DNA of 64,000 nt. Source: Locusta migratoria. Taxonomy: Eukaryota; Arthropoda; Insecta; Orthoptera; Acrididae. Under the pieces are notes generated by a model. That model saw only the letters and a program-made list of their open reading frames with translations, did no database searches and had not been told where the DNA came from. Within the stretch, counting starts at the first letter, position 1; each line of letters opens with the position of its first letter. The translations under genes and the position numbers were made by a program. Shown here piece after piece: positions 54,903 to 64,000 of this stretch. The stretch covers positions 976,140,221 through 976,204,220 of the forward strand of contig CM048744.1 of NCBI GenBank assembly GCA_026315105.1, given 5' to 3'.

Positions 54903-55077
54903 CTGTGCGGCCGCGCGGTAAGGGGCGCGGTCCTCCGGATCCCCTCTGCGCGCCTGTTTGATTACGCATCAGCACCCTGGGTGGTCCTGCTGAGGGGCAG
55001 AAGCGACACGCGGCGGCCGCGGCACTAGACGTCTGGCCCACCTCCACCCCGCCGATTTTGCGATGCCGCGGGTCCAT
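54886..55077 (-). other. GC-rich open frame, possible old first exon, uncertain
   Basis: Minus-strand ATG in a good context (gacgccATGG) opens MDPRHRKIGGVEVGQTSSAA. The frame runs into the inverted repeat of the adjacent transposon and stops there. Extreme GC makes chance ORFs likely on both strands. Confidence 0.2.
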
Positions 55078-55179
55078 GGCGTCGAAGAAATCAAATTTTG
55101 TTTATAGAGTAATGGTTCTGTGTGGAAGGGGCAGTCAATTATTTACATAAACAGCGATGGCTCTACGTAGTATAAAACA

Positions 55180-55240
55180 CTCGGAACACGCGCGGGGATT
55201 CCGAGGTCGGAGGTCGCGGGTTCGAGTCCCGGAACGTGAA
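55180..55240 (+). repeat. B-box-containing tRNA-like relic
   Basis: 'gcgggttcgagtcccgg' at 55217-55233 forms a perfect T-arm-like hairpin with a B box. No upstream A box at proper spacing was confirmed. Confidence 0.35.
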
Positions 55241-55435
55241 CTTGAGCTCGGTGTTGGGAGGGGGAGGGGTCTGGTAGTCAGCGAGTCGTGGGGCAGGGAG
55301 GGGGTATGGTAGAAGCCATTAATCATGTCAAATTTTATAATTAGGACCAAAAATCATGCAAATGTTTTATAATTATGGTCATAAATCATGCATATTTTTA
55401 ATTAGGGTCATAAATCATGAATTAGTCACGGTTTT

Positions 55436-55527
55436 CCCAGAAACCGCCATTGTACCAGAAACTGCAATTGTCCCAGAAACTGTGATTGTCCCAAAAACTG
55501 CAATTGTCCCAGAAACTGCCCTCGTAA
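55436..55527 (+). repeat. 18-bp minisatellite, about 5 units
   Basis: Units of 'cccagaaactgcaattgt' with a few substitutions. In one frame it reads VPETAI repeated (55356-55610). It is preceded by a shorter 'ataaatcatgca(a/t)' array at 55330-55425. Confidence 0.9.
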
Positions 55528-56520
55528 GATTAGTGACCTTGACTTTGACGTCTAGGGAGGAGGAAGAGACCTCCCAAGTGTCTCAGAACCAGCATGGTGG
55601 ACAGGGGTGACGGCCCATTAATCACCTCCAAAATTGTCTTTGAACCAGTATACTACACCTACTGTCATATCTGCTGAAATATGTGACGTACTATGTGTAA
55701 ATTCAAAGGTACATTGAGTGGTATATGTGCCTAATGTCCGCAAAATGTATCGTGAATGGTGTTAGCTGTAAAGACGTAATATATCGAAACCTCATGCATA
55801 ATGATGCGTTTTTTCATGACCCAAATTGTTTATGAATTCATATCTCATAAACTATATGTCGAATGGGATATACTATCGAAGGAACATTCAGTGGTATGTA
55901 TGTGTACTGTCTGAATTGTATCACGAATACAATTTTCAGTGTAGACGTAATAACTTGTAACGTCATGCCAAATGCTGTAGATATACATCATGAATGTCGG
56001 AAAAGTTGTAAACGATAAACTTTTTTCTTTCTATAATTTTGTTGGGATTGTCTATTTTCGTAAAGATTTGAAATTATGTTCAAAGTTTATTGCAAGTCGC
56101 TAAGTGCTCTCATTGTCACATACTTGACGAATAAAACCACGCACTGCAAGATGGGGCAGTTTTCATTGTTTATGGCTTGGTATCGTATCAACTATGTATC
56201 GTAGGTGGATTTTGCAACCGTAGCAAATGATTCCTGACCTTAAAGAATATTTGTATCAAATTTAGTTGAAATCGGTCCATGAGTTTAGGAGCAGATGTAC
56301 AAAATTATCGCATGATGCGGCCGTTTTTCACGACTGTCATTGTTTATGACGTCATATCTCATGACGTCATGTTTCGTAGGTGGTTGTTATCCCGACAGCG
56401 ATTGTTGCCTTATGGTAAGGAACATGAGTACGAAGTTTGGTTCAAATCTGTCCAGTAGTTTTGTAGGAGATGTGGAATACACTTGCGCATAAAAGTTCGC
56501 GATCGGGAGCGCTCACTTTA
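55528..56520. other. no supported gene; likely body of a non-coding element
   Basis: AT-rich with repeated phrases such as 'tatctcataaactatatgtcg', 'catatctcatgacgtcatg' and 'caaatttagttgaaatcggtccatgag' / 'aagtttggttcaaatctgtccagtag'. Such wording is usual inside non-autonomous Helitron-like elements. The 5' boundary is unknown. Confidence 0.4.
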
Positions 56521-56544
56521 GTTCGCGGCTCTGCCGCGAACTAG
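56521..56544 (+). mobile_element. hairpin plus CTAG: candidate Helitron-like 3' end
   Basis: GTTCGCGGC and GCCGCGAAC form a 9-bp stem with loop TCT; its last C begins CTAG (56541-56544), followed by T. In canonical Helitrons the hairpin is about 10 nt before CTAG, so this is an atypical arrangement. Confidence 0.45.
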
Positions 56545-57530
56545 TTCTCTCTTTTAGTTCGTCCGCTCCCAGTGACGGCTGAGCGGCGTGGTCTGCGCGT
56601 GCAGGTGGACGGAGAAGTTCCCCCACCTAGCTGCTTTATGCGCTTGCTGCTTGAGCCGCTAACGCTATCACTCAAACCAAAAGAAACAGTTTGTGGATAA
56701 TTTCTCGCGTTTAAGTTTAGAGTTATCCCTGCATCTTGGCATTATGGAATTTATTAGTCAGATATTGCAGAGTACAGATATTTTATAGCACTGAACTATG
56801 TAATCTAGCAGGCAGACGCTCACCTCAAAATGACTCATCAGCAGAAGGCAAACACGTGATTTTTAATTCTGCTACGCGCCCTCTCTCTATTGCCCGTCGG
56901 TCTTTGGAAAAGAATCCAACGAACTAAGAAGCAAGATACCTTTGGCATAATAGTTCGCGACCGATCGCGCATATTTTAGTTCGTCCATTCTTTGCTCTTT
57001 TTAGTTCGTACGCTCTTTTTAGTTCGTCCGCTATTTTTAGGTCGTCCTACCTTTTTAGTTCGTCCGCTCTTTTTGGCTTTTGCTACCGGAACTAAAAGGG
57101 TTCTTTTTTTATGACAGCTTTTTTTTATGTAATGAATCAGTGTTGGCAAAGCGTGCGCTATTGCCCGTATTTTTGGGCAATTAGACATCAAATACTTAAG
57201 CAAATAAACCAGTTATTTACACGAATGGGTGATACAATAGTATTCAGCTACTTTGCATACAGAGTACTCTTATTACTTTATTTTTAAAATGGATTTCTTG
57301 TGACAGTGAACTATGAAACTACAGCTGAGCTGCATCTCAGCTCGAAATGAAGGTAACTGGCAGAAGGGAATCACGCGATTCTGCGCGCTCTCGCGTCCTC
57401 TCGCTGTTCCCCGTCAGTCTTCGGAAAAGGAGCGGACGAACTAAGAGGCGAGGGATCGCGTAGTTCGCCTGTGGGAGCGCTCTTCCGAACTAGTTCGTGA
57501 ACTACACAAGACTAATGTGGAACATACACA
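56545..57530. repeat. 'agttcg'-rich repetitive block
   Basis: The motif agttcg(t/c) recurs, including an 18-bp minisatellite at 56973-57074. A direct repeat around 'gggagcgctc' occurs at 56506-56515 and 57473-57482, each beside 'gaactagttc'. No coding domain. It may be the body of a second element sharing ends with the one finishing at 56544. Confidence 0.5.
56973..57074 (+). repeat. 18-bp minisatellite 'agttcgtccgctcttttt'
   Basis: Five units, one with a 7-bp insertion. On the minus strand it reads as GRTKKS-type repeats, an artefact of the 18-bp period. Confidence 0.85.
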
Positions 57531-58056
57531 CATACGCACGTACCCACATACACACAGAAACACACACATACAGGCTACTTTATAAGATGTATAGATACCA
57601 TCCTATGGGTTGCTGAAAGCCCCTTTACTTCGCATTTTTGTCTGATTTCTTCAAGCATTGAGCGATTAAATACATAATATTCTTTTTGTTAGATAGTGCA
57701 ATTAACCATTTAAAAGTTAATAACAATTTGTCCTCTGGTCAGTCAGGACGTTCCTCGTGAGGCAGAACGACTCTGACGTATAGCTTGCAACTGAGTATTG
57801 AAGCTTTAAATGTGGCCGTGTCAGACTCCGTAACCCTCGTCTGCACGTCTGCAAGTCACCATAAAATTATTAAGTTTGAAAAAAAAATCATGCCAAGTTT
57901 TGAATCTTCTATATCAGATCCTTGCGCATTCAAAGAAGCATAGTAAGAAGAATTTCTTTTATTTAGACTCTCGCTGCTAATCGGACATACTTTTTAAATT
58001 ATTGTCATATTTTAACTGTCAAACTGAAGTTTATACTAGTAAACGTCGTGTTGACG
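57531..58056. other. no supported gene; imperfect CA-rich tract at 57528-57574
   Basis: AT-rich spacer after an interrupted 'acacac/atac' tract. Confidence 0.4.
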
Positions 58057-58065
58057 TCAGAGATT

Positions 58066-58269
58066 GCCGGCCGCGGTGGCCGAGGTGACTGAGGCGCTCC
58101 AGTCACGGTCAGCACGGCCACTACGGTCGGGGGTTCGAATCCCCCCTCGGGCATGGATATTTGTGGCGTCCTAGTTCGTAAGCAGTTCATAAGTAGTTTG
58201 CAAGTTTAGGGACTGATGACCCCGTAGTTAAGTCCCATAAGCTTAACAAACATTTGAACATTTTGAACC
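58066..58269 (+). mobile_element. tRNA-derived SINE, family 1, copy 9 (full length)
   Basis: Complete head (gccggccgcggtggccgagg) with B box, body and tail. Target duplications TCAGAGATT (9 bp) at 58057-58065 and 58270-58278. Confidence 0.95.
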
Positions 58270-58278
58270 TCAGAGATT

Positions 58279-58786
58279 CTATATAGCTTGTTGACAATCG
58301 ATGTAACGATCGATTAAGAAAGCACTGAAAAATTATCAAAGTCTTCCTAATTAACTGTCCAACATCAATGAAATTCAAATAAAATATCTTCTCAAAAAAA
58401 TCATAGAAACTTTAACAGGAAATAATTCTCAATTTCTGTTAATGTAATATTTCTGGTAGATCTCTTCAAAATAAATAAATGATGTTGGCGAACACGTAGT
58501 TAAAATTTAAATACGACTTTTATCACACTTGACATTTACAAGTCGGAAGTCAAGAATGAACTGACATAATGTATTTGCTCAAATTTTAGGAAGATTTCGA
58601 TGGCAATGTAAATAAGGGCGACGATAACCGCAGAGACCATCATCTTCTTGCCTTGTGGCCGTCGACCCGCGACTTGAAGTAGCCAGATGTTCTATTACTT
58701 GAGGTTGGCGACGAAGATGTTGCTCTCGTAGGTTGGATTGCCGTTATAGCATATGAAACATAAAAAAAAAAAAAAAAAAAAAAAAC
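58279..58786. other. no supported gene; A run at 58762-58785
   Basis: AT-rich, then a GC-richer stretch (58610-58760) ending in a 24-bp A run. This resembles the 3' end of a retroposed transcript. The source is unknown. Confidence 0.4.
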
Positions 58787-59832
58787 ATACAAACTCTTTC
58801 AATCAAATTGCGTGGTTATGGTATATCGCCCCAAATTTGCGATTGGATAGGGGATTTCTTGTCAGAGAGGACACAGTTCGTAGTAATCGATGGTAAGGCA
58901 TGGACTAAGACAGAGGTGATATCGGGCGTTCCACAGGGTACTGTTATTGGTCTTCTGCTGTTCCTTATTTACATAAACGATTTAGGGGAAAATCTAAGTA
59001 GCTCTCTTAGGTTGTTTGCAGATGACGCCGTCATTTACCGTCTAATAAAATCATCTGAAGATCAAAACCAACTGCAGAACGATCTGAATAAGATATCAGT
59101 ATGGTGTAAAAATTGGCAATTGACTCTAAATAATGAGAAGTGTGAAGTCGTCCACATGAGTACGAAAAGAAATCCGTTAAACTTTGTTTACAAGATAAAT
59201 CAATCAAATGTGAAGGCCGTAAACTCCACAAAATACCTATGACTTACTATTACTTCAGACTTAAATTGGAAATAACACGAAGATAATATCGTGGGAAAGG
59301 CGAACCAGAGACTGCGTTTTATTGGCAGAACCCTTAAAACATGCAACAGAACTACAAAAGAAACTGCATACACTACGCTTGTTCGTCCATTTTTGGAGTA
59401 TTGCTGCCCAGTGTGGGATCCTTATCAGGTGGGTTGGACGGAGGACATCGAAAGAGTCCAAACAAGGGCAGCTCATTTCGTATTGTCACGATACAGGGGA
59501 GACAGCGTTACGGAAATGATACAGGATCTGGGATGGGAATCATTACAACAACGGCGTGGGCTACTTGCGAAACTCCAATCGCCAACATTCTTCTCCGAAT
59601 GCGAAAATATATTGTTGACTCCCACTTACATAGGTAGAAATGATCATCAGAATAAAATACGAGAAATCAGAGCTCGAACAGAGAGATTCAGGTGTTCTTT
59701 TTTCCCGTGCGCTATTCGAGAATGGAATGGGAGATAAATAGTATAATTGTGGTTCAATGAACCCTCTGCCAGGCACTTAAATGTGATTTTCAGAGTATCC
59801 CATGTAGATGTAGATGTAGATGTAGAAGAATC
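58787..59832 (+). mobile_element. CR1/jockey-like LINE, 5' truncated, with hexamer 3' tail
   Basis: It begins in the RT palm and ends with (TGTAGA)n at 59804-59827. The A run directly upstream suggests insertion next to an older poly(A) tail, or use of it as a target. Confidence 0.87.
58796..59737 (+). pseudogene. LINE reverse transcriptase C-terminal half
   Basis: One frame runs SIKLRGYGISPQICDWIGDF, ERTQFVVIDGK, SGVPQGTVIGLLLFLIYINDL, LRLFADDAVIYRLIKSSEDQ with the catalytic box, WCKNWQLTLNNEKCEVVHMS, then TGA and TAA codons near 59240 and 59273. It continues in the same frame VGKANQRLRFIGRTLKTC, TTLVRPFLEYCCPVWDP, IERVQTRAAHFVLSRY and FRCSFFPCAIREWNG to a stop. Only two nonsense changes and no net frameshift make it a moderately young copy. 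Confidence 0.88.
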
Positions 59833-60405
59833 ATATAACAAAAACATTTACATAGAAAAATCATTTAAACATAAATACAAACACAGTCTGCTGCAAAACT
59901 GAGCTGATATAAGGTAGTAGCGGGGAGAATAATTCGTCCCACTACACTGGCTGCTAGCCTGTACAGTAGTTGCCGTGTTCTTCTGTTCCACTGGAGAACA
60001 ATAAAGGAGGCCGGAGATCTTCCCAGAGATGAGAAGCCGGCTGCCACTTCCCGTGTAACCAGCTGTCTGCAAACAGTCGTGTGAATGGGAAACACGGAGT
60101 GAAGGCGGGGAGCCTAACATTCTGACATTGTTCAGGCACCACTAGAACCGCTGTTTCTTCTTGAATTCAGTTTGGGGGATCTTGTAGGAAGTCGCAACTT
60201 TGCGTTCCACATAGAAACACGCAATGCAGAGCGGAGCTGTATACTGTACACTGTGCAGCAGAGCTTTCGTAGCTTTACTGTGATGTTCAGTGTGCGGGTG
60301 TGCGCCAAAGTAGAAGTGGTAGTATTTATGCGTGGATATCTTTAAATGCGGGCACACTTCGCTGTGACTCAATATGATATGAAACTAGTGATATAGTAAA
60401 TAAAA
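59833..60405 (-). other. unrecognised minus-strand frame in a GC-richer stretch
   Basis: The most protein-like frame is 60142-60372 (minus): HSKATKALLHSVQYTAPLCI, then CFYVERKVATSYKIPQTEF and KKKQRF at the end. Overlapping minus-strand frames continue to 59848. I recognise no family. It could be a retrotransposon or processed-gene fragment, or a host exon. Confidence 0.25.
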
Positions 60406-60532
60406 TACACTAATGGCCATTAAAATTGCTACACCAAGAAGAAATGCAGATGATAAACGGGTACTCATTGGACAAATATATTATACTAGAACAGACATGT
60501 GATTGCATTTTCAAGCAAATTTGGGTGCATCG
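60406..60532 (-). mobile_element. isolated terminus of the Tc1-like family
   Basis: 'aatggccattaaaattgctacacca' and 'aaatgcagatgataaacgggta.tcattg.acaaatatatt' match the left end of the copy at 61528 and, inverted, the right end of the copy at 7946. No transposase follows, so this is a truncated or solo end. Confidence 0.8.
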
Positions 60533-61278
60533 ATTGTGGCTGTACTGGCTTGCAAGCCAGCATCCATTGCTTTAATTTATTTCATAATTTCATTTACATA
60601 TAATGAAATAGACATGGGATAGTAAGAAGAAGTGGCTGTGCCAGATGGTTCTGTAAGTACGGTCTTGTGGGAAAACTCCGCCCCTTTCTCTAACAGTGAT
60701 CTGATTGGCTGTTGCTGTATCTTTACTCGCCTCAACCTCCCAGCTATTTTATTACTTATTTAATAAATAAAAAGTCAGTTATCAATTCTATTGCCATAAT
60801 GTGTGTTAATTAATTAATTGTGATTACACGGTTGTTTTATAGATTTATTATTTTAAGTATTTTAGGTAAAGAGTGAGTGTGGCGTTCTAGAAGTGTTGGT
60901 TGGCGCCAAAACTGTAGGCGCTAGCGTGGAGCCCAGCTCCACTGCTAGTCAGTTCACTGCGAGCCCCGACTCGGTAAACATCTAGCGGCACTTGCGATAG
61001 CCAGTCTTGCATTAATCAGTCGATAATGGGGCTAAAATATTTGTAAAGTGAGTGCATTGTATGTCAGAGTGTGTTACGACTGTAACAATGTTATTTTTGT
61101 GAATTTTGACGTCAACGTGCAGTTTGTTGACATTGGTAAAAATAAAAGAGCCACTGGCATCTCTATAGCAATTCATCGACTTCGTTACTGGTAGTTAGAC
61201 AGCCACAGTATCCACCACTTTCAGTTTCAGCCTCACCTCAGAAAACTTCGAGTCTACGACCTGTGTGCTGCTTCTGCG
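60533..61278 (+). promoter_or_regulatory. promoter-like region: GC box, CCAAT box, TCAGTT initiator
   Basis: CCGCCCC (60678-60684) and an inverted CCAAT box ATTGG (60704-60708) lie about 250 bp upstream of TCAGTT (60949-60954), an arthropod initiator match. GC rises from 60885 on. The region precedes a possible coding start at 61279. It could also be the leader of an old LTR element. Confidence 0.35.
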
Positions 61279-61309
61279 ATGGGGACATCTACGAGAGAGA
61301 AGACACCAG
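61279..61309 (+). CDS. candidate 31-nt first coding exon with splice donor
   Basis: ATG in gcgATGG context opens MGTSTREKTP and meets a donor CAG|GTTAGT at 61309/61310. The acceptor and the rest of the protein would lie beyond the Tc1 copy and outside the window. Short ATG-to-donor stretches occur by chance, so this is a suggestion only. Confidence 0.25.
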
Positions 61310-61527
61310 GTTAGTCAAATATTAAGCGACAACCGCCCACGGGTCTCACGTGCAACGTTCGGTCCATTACAACTAGACGAGTTAGCACGCTGCTCGCGGT
61401 AACGTGAGTGAGGTAAAGGCAAGATAGGAAAGTGTCAAGGAAACTATCACAAGTGAACCTGATAACATAAACTTTAACTATAACAATGAATGGTTTATAG
61501 ATTTTTTTATCTCTACCCCGCCGTACT

Positions 61528-62795
61528 GACAATGAAAATTGTTACGCCAAGAAAAAATGCAGATGATAAACGGGTATTCATTGCACAAATATATTGTACT
61601 AGAACTGTGACAAATATATTACACTAGGTCATGTGATTACATTTTCACGCAATTTGGGTGCATAGAACCTGAGAAATGAGTACCCAGAACAACCACCTCT
61701 GGCCGTAATAACGGCCTTGATACACCTGGGCATTGAGTCAAACAGAGCTTGGATGGCGTGTACAGGTACAGATGCCCATGCAGCTTCAACACGATACCAC
61801 ATTTCATCATGAGTAGTGACTGGCGTATTGTGACGAGCCAGGTGCTCGGCCACCATTGATTAGACATTTTCAATTGGTGAGAGATCTGGAGAATGTGCTG
61901 GTCAGGACCGCAGTCGAACATTTTCCGTATCCAGAAAGGCCCGTATAGGACCTGCAACATGCGGTAGTGCATTATCCTGCTGAATGTAGGGTTTCGCGGC
62001 GATCGAATGAACGGTAGAGCCACGGGTTGTAACACATCTAAAACGTAACGGCCACTGTTAAAAGTGCCGTCGATGCGAACAAGAGGTGACCGAGACGTGT
62101 AACCAATGGCACCCCATACCATCACGCCGGTTAATACGCCAGTACGGTGATGACGGATTCACGTTTCCAATGTGCGTTCACCGCGATGACGCCAAACAGC
62201 GATGCAACCATCATGATGCTGTAAACAGAACCTGGATTCATCCGAAAATATGACCTTTTGGCATTAGTGCACTCAGGTTCATAGTTGCGTACACCATCGC
62301 AGCGCTACTGTCTGATGCAGCGTCAAGGGTAACCTCAACCATGGTCTCCGAGCTGATAGTCCATGCTGCTGCAAACGTCGACGAACTCTTCGTGCAGATG
62401 GTTGTTGTCTTGCAAACGTCCCCATCTGTTGACTCACGGATCGAGACGTGGCTGCATGATCCGTTACAGCCGTTCGGATAAAATGCCTTTTATCACGACT
62501 ACTAGTGATACGAGGCCGTTGGGTTTCAGCACGGCGTTCCGTATTGCCCTCCTGAACCCACCCAATCCATATTCTGCTAACAGTCATTGCATCGCGACCA
62601 ACGCGAGCAGCAGTGTCGCGATACGATAAACCGCAATAGCGATAGGCTGCAATCCGACCTTTATGAAAGAGGGAAACGTGATGGTACGCATTTCTCCTCC
62701 TTACACAAGTCATCACAACAACGTTTCACCAGGCAACGTCGGTCAACTGCTTTTTGTCTATGAGAAATCGTTTGGAAACTTTCCTCATGTTAAAA
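61528..62795 (-). pseudogene. Tc1-like DNA transposon with degenerate transposase
   Basis: The minus-strand transposase starts at 62716 (MTCVRRRNAYHHVSLFHKGR), with helix-turn-helix YRDTAARVGRDAMTVSRIW and PRITSSRDKRHFIR, MGTFARQQPSARRVRRRLQQ. After a break near 62280 it reads VMVWGAIGYTSRSPLVRIDG and GRYVLDVLQPVALPFI in another frame, then loses frame in the second catalytic block. The tail MVAEHLARHNTPVTTHDEMW, EAAWASVPVHAIQALFDSMP and ARGGCSGY is intact in a third frame. The left terminus matches 60406-60532 and the 7-kb copy. Inactive. Confidence 0.88.
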
Positions 62796-63568
62796 GCTGT
62801 ACGCGTGTTTTGGAATGTAGAACCTTTCGTTAAATCAGACAATAAATTGTTCATTAACTCAGCTATTTGGTTTAATTATGGCCCTGATATTAATGTACAA
62901 GAAACAGTGCATTAAACTGATTATGTGCGCAACGGATATTTTAACAAAACAACTGTGACATGTAACCTTTTGAAACAGACACTGACTATGCTCAAAATTT
63001 TGACTGCGAGAAAGATATAAGAAAAACCACAAATCACTTTCTTAATGCTTGACTGTGAGAATTTATGTCGATCAGTTATTATTGAAATCCAAATCAACTA
63101 TTATCTTACTATCGCACCAATAATGAAATATGTTCAATAATGTTATTCAAATCAACACTCCACTAAATCAAGTAATTATCAAATGAAGGAAGTAGGTTAA
63201 TTTTCTAACTACGTAAATGAAATATGAAACAGGGTTAAGTTACTTATTATTGATAAACAGCATTACATTACCTACATAATACAACTTCTGACTTGCTGGC
63301 AAAGCAGCCTCTGCTCTACATCGGAGCCATACACACAACCCAACCGCTCTCTAAGCGAGCTGAACCACTAGTGCTACTCTCTCTCTCAGTGCGAGCTACA
63401 ATGCTATGCAATACATGATCTTTGCCAGAGATGAAACTTTACACATATCGATACATACAGTAGAAGCGATATTATACATTTTCTTGCAAGCAAGTTACTC
63501 GATACAAAACAGGAGGCACAATATTAGACATTTTCTTATAAAAATAATTTTTTATGGACACGTTTCAT
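62796..63568 (-). other. possible LTR (minus strand), unconfirmed
   Basis: AT-rich with an internal promoter-like GC-richer part (63280-63400). If the purine tract at 63569-63583 is a polypurine tract, an LTR starting TGATGAAACG would extend leftwards from 63570, with the Tc1 copy possibly nested. No second LTR or coding region is in view. Confidence 0.25.
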
Positions 63569-63583
63569 CACCCCCCTCCTACC
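63569..63583 (-). other. purine tract GGTAGGAGGGGGGTG, polypurine-tract-like
   Basis: On the minus strand the purine run is followed immediately by TG, as at the 3' LTR boundary of LTR retrotransposons. Confidence 0.3.
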
Positions 63584-64000
63584 TATTAAAATTTTGTAGG
63601 GTGGGTGATGCCAATGGCATTGCCTAGCCAGCAAAATTACTGAATTTCAAGTCCAAAAATCCATTAATGACATCCAAAATATAACAAGATCAAAACAACA
63701 GATGGAGTACATAGAAAATTAAAAAAAAAATGTGACAGTCATAAATACATGCCATTTTACAGAACAGTACCATCAAAAGTCATGCATGGAGAGGTACAGG
63801 GTGTGACAGGCATAAGCAAATGTCAAAATTTACAGAACATCAGCAATAAGTGGAATATATGACAATTATACATAATGGTAAACATAAGTATATAGAATTT
63901 CAGAAAACATAGTTTGACAAATGATATAATGGAGAAGATGAGATAGCTAGAAGTAATACACAAATGAAAAAAAATATACAATAATAAACATGAACATATA
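63584..64000. other. no supported gene
   Basis: AT-rich DNA to the window end with only short ORFs. Confidence 0.4.

Noticed and set aside
54886..55077. A host first exon on the minus strand
   Set aside because: Very GC-rich, ends in a transposon repeat and has no splice donor that I could support; kept only as a low-confidence note.
55436..55527. CRISPR array
   Set aside because: 18-bp tandem units without spacers in a eukaryotic setting; a minisatellite. The same holds for 56973-57074.

Overview
This is a stretch of animal nuclear DNA, almost certainly from an insect and most plausibly an orthopteran with a large, repeat-rich genome. That assignment is inference from the contents: AT-rich intergenic DNA, nine copies of one tRNA-derived SINE, six copies of one RTE-like LINE with a CAA-type tail, CR1-like LINEs, Tc1/mariner, piggyBac, hAT, Harbinger and Helitron remnants, and dinucleotide microsatellites. 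I see no complete host protein-coding gene, no rRNA, no functional-looking tRNA gene and no CRISPR array. The window is a graveyard, and in places a nursery, of mobile elements.

Layout. 1-2943 is the 5' half of a minus-strand CR1-like element with an uninterrupted ORF1 (SGNH-hydrolase type) and an uninterrupted visible ORF2. ORF2 lies in the -1 frame, with a T TTT TTA heptamer in the overlap and no in-frame ATG, and the 5' UTR carries two identical 253-bp monomers. 3-9.5 kb holds decayed CR1-like RT pieces, a broken Tc1 element and two SINEs. 9.5-22.7 kb holds four RTE-like copies (A-D), one SINE, a small TIR element and a composite TIR element with tRNA-like cores. 24-28.6 kb is a run of non-autonomous DNA transposons: a roughly 1.5-kb 'catgtaaac'-ended element, a TTAA-flanked piggyBac deletion derivative, and a hAT-like element with an 8-bp duplication. 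29.0-29.3 and 31.3-31.9 kb are GC-rich, promoter-like islands.

31.9-37.2 kb holds RTE-like copy E and a jockey/CR1-type LINE split by near-full-length RTE-like copy F. 37.3-42.7 kb has four SINEs of three families, a long-TIR mariner-like element and another LINE 3' end. 46.3-48.8 kb is a diverged duplication in which one copy took a Helitron and the other is its empty site; a SINE with a 12-bp duplication lies between them. 49-57.5 kb is dominated by Harbinger-like and IS630-like remnants, MITEs and minisatellites. 58-64 kb has a SINE, a CR1-like 3' end with a hexamer tail, a degenerate Tc1 copy, a promoter-like region with a possible 31-nt first coding exon, and a possible LTR boundary.

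How the parts relate: the LINEs would supply endonuclease and reverse transcriptase in trans, the SINEs are likely parasites of such enzymes, and the TIR elements are mostly internally deleted or mutated passengers. The strongest observations are the ORF1/ORF2 frameshift arrangement, the Helitron with its neighbouring empty site, the MADF-bearing Harbinger derivative, and the candidate first exon.
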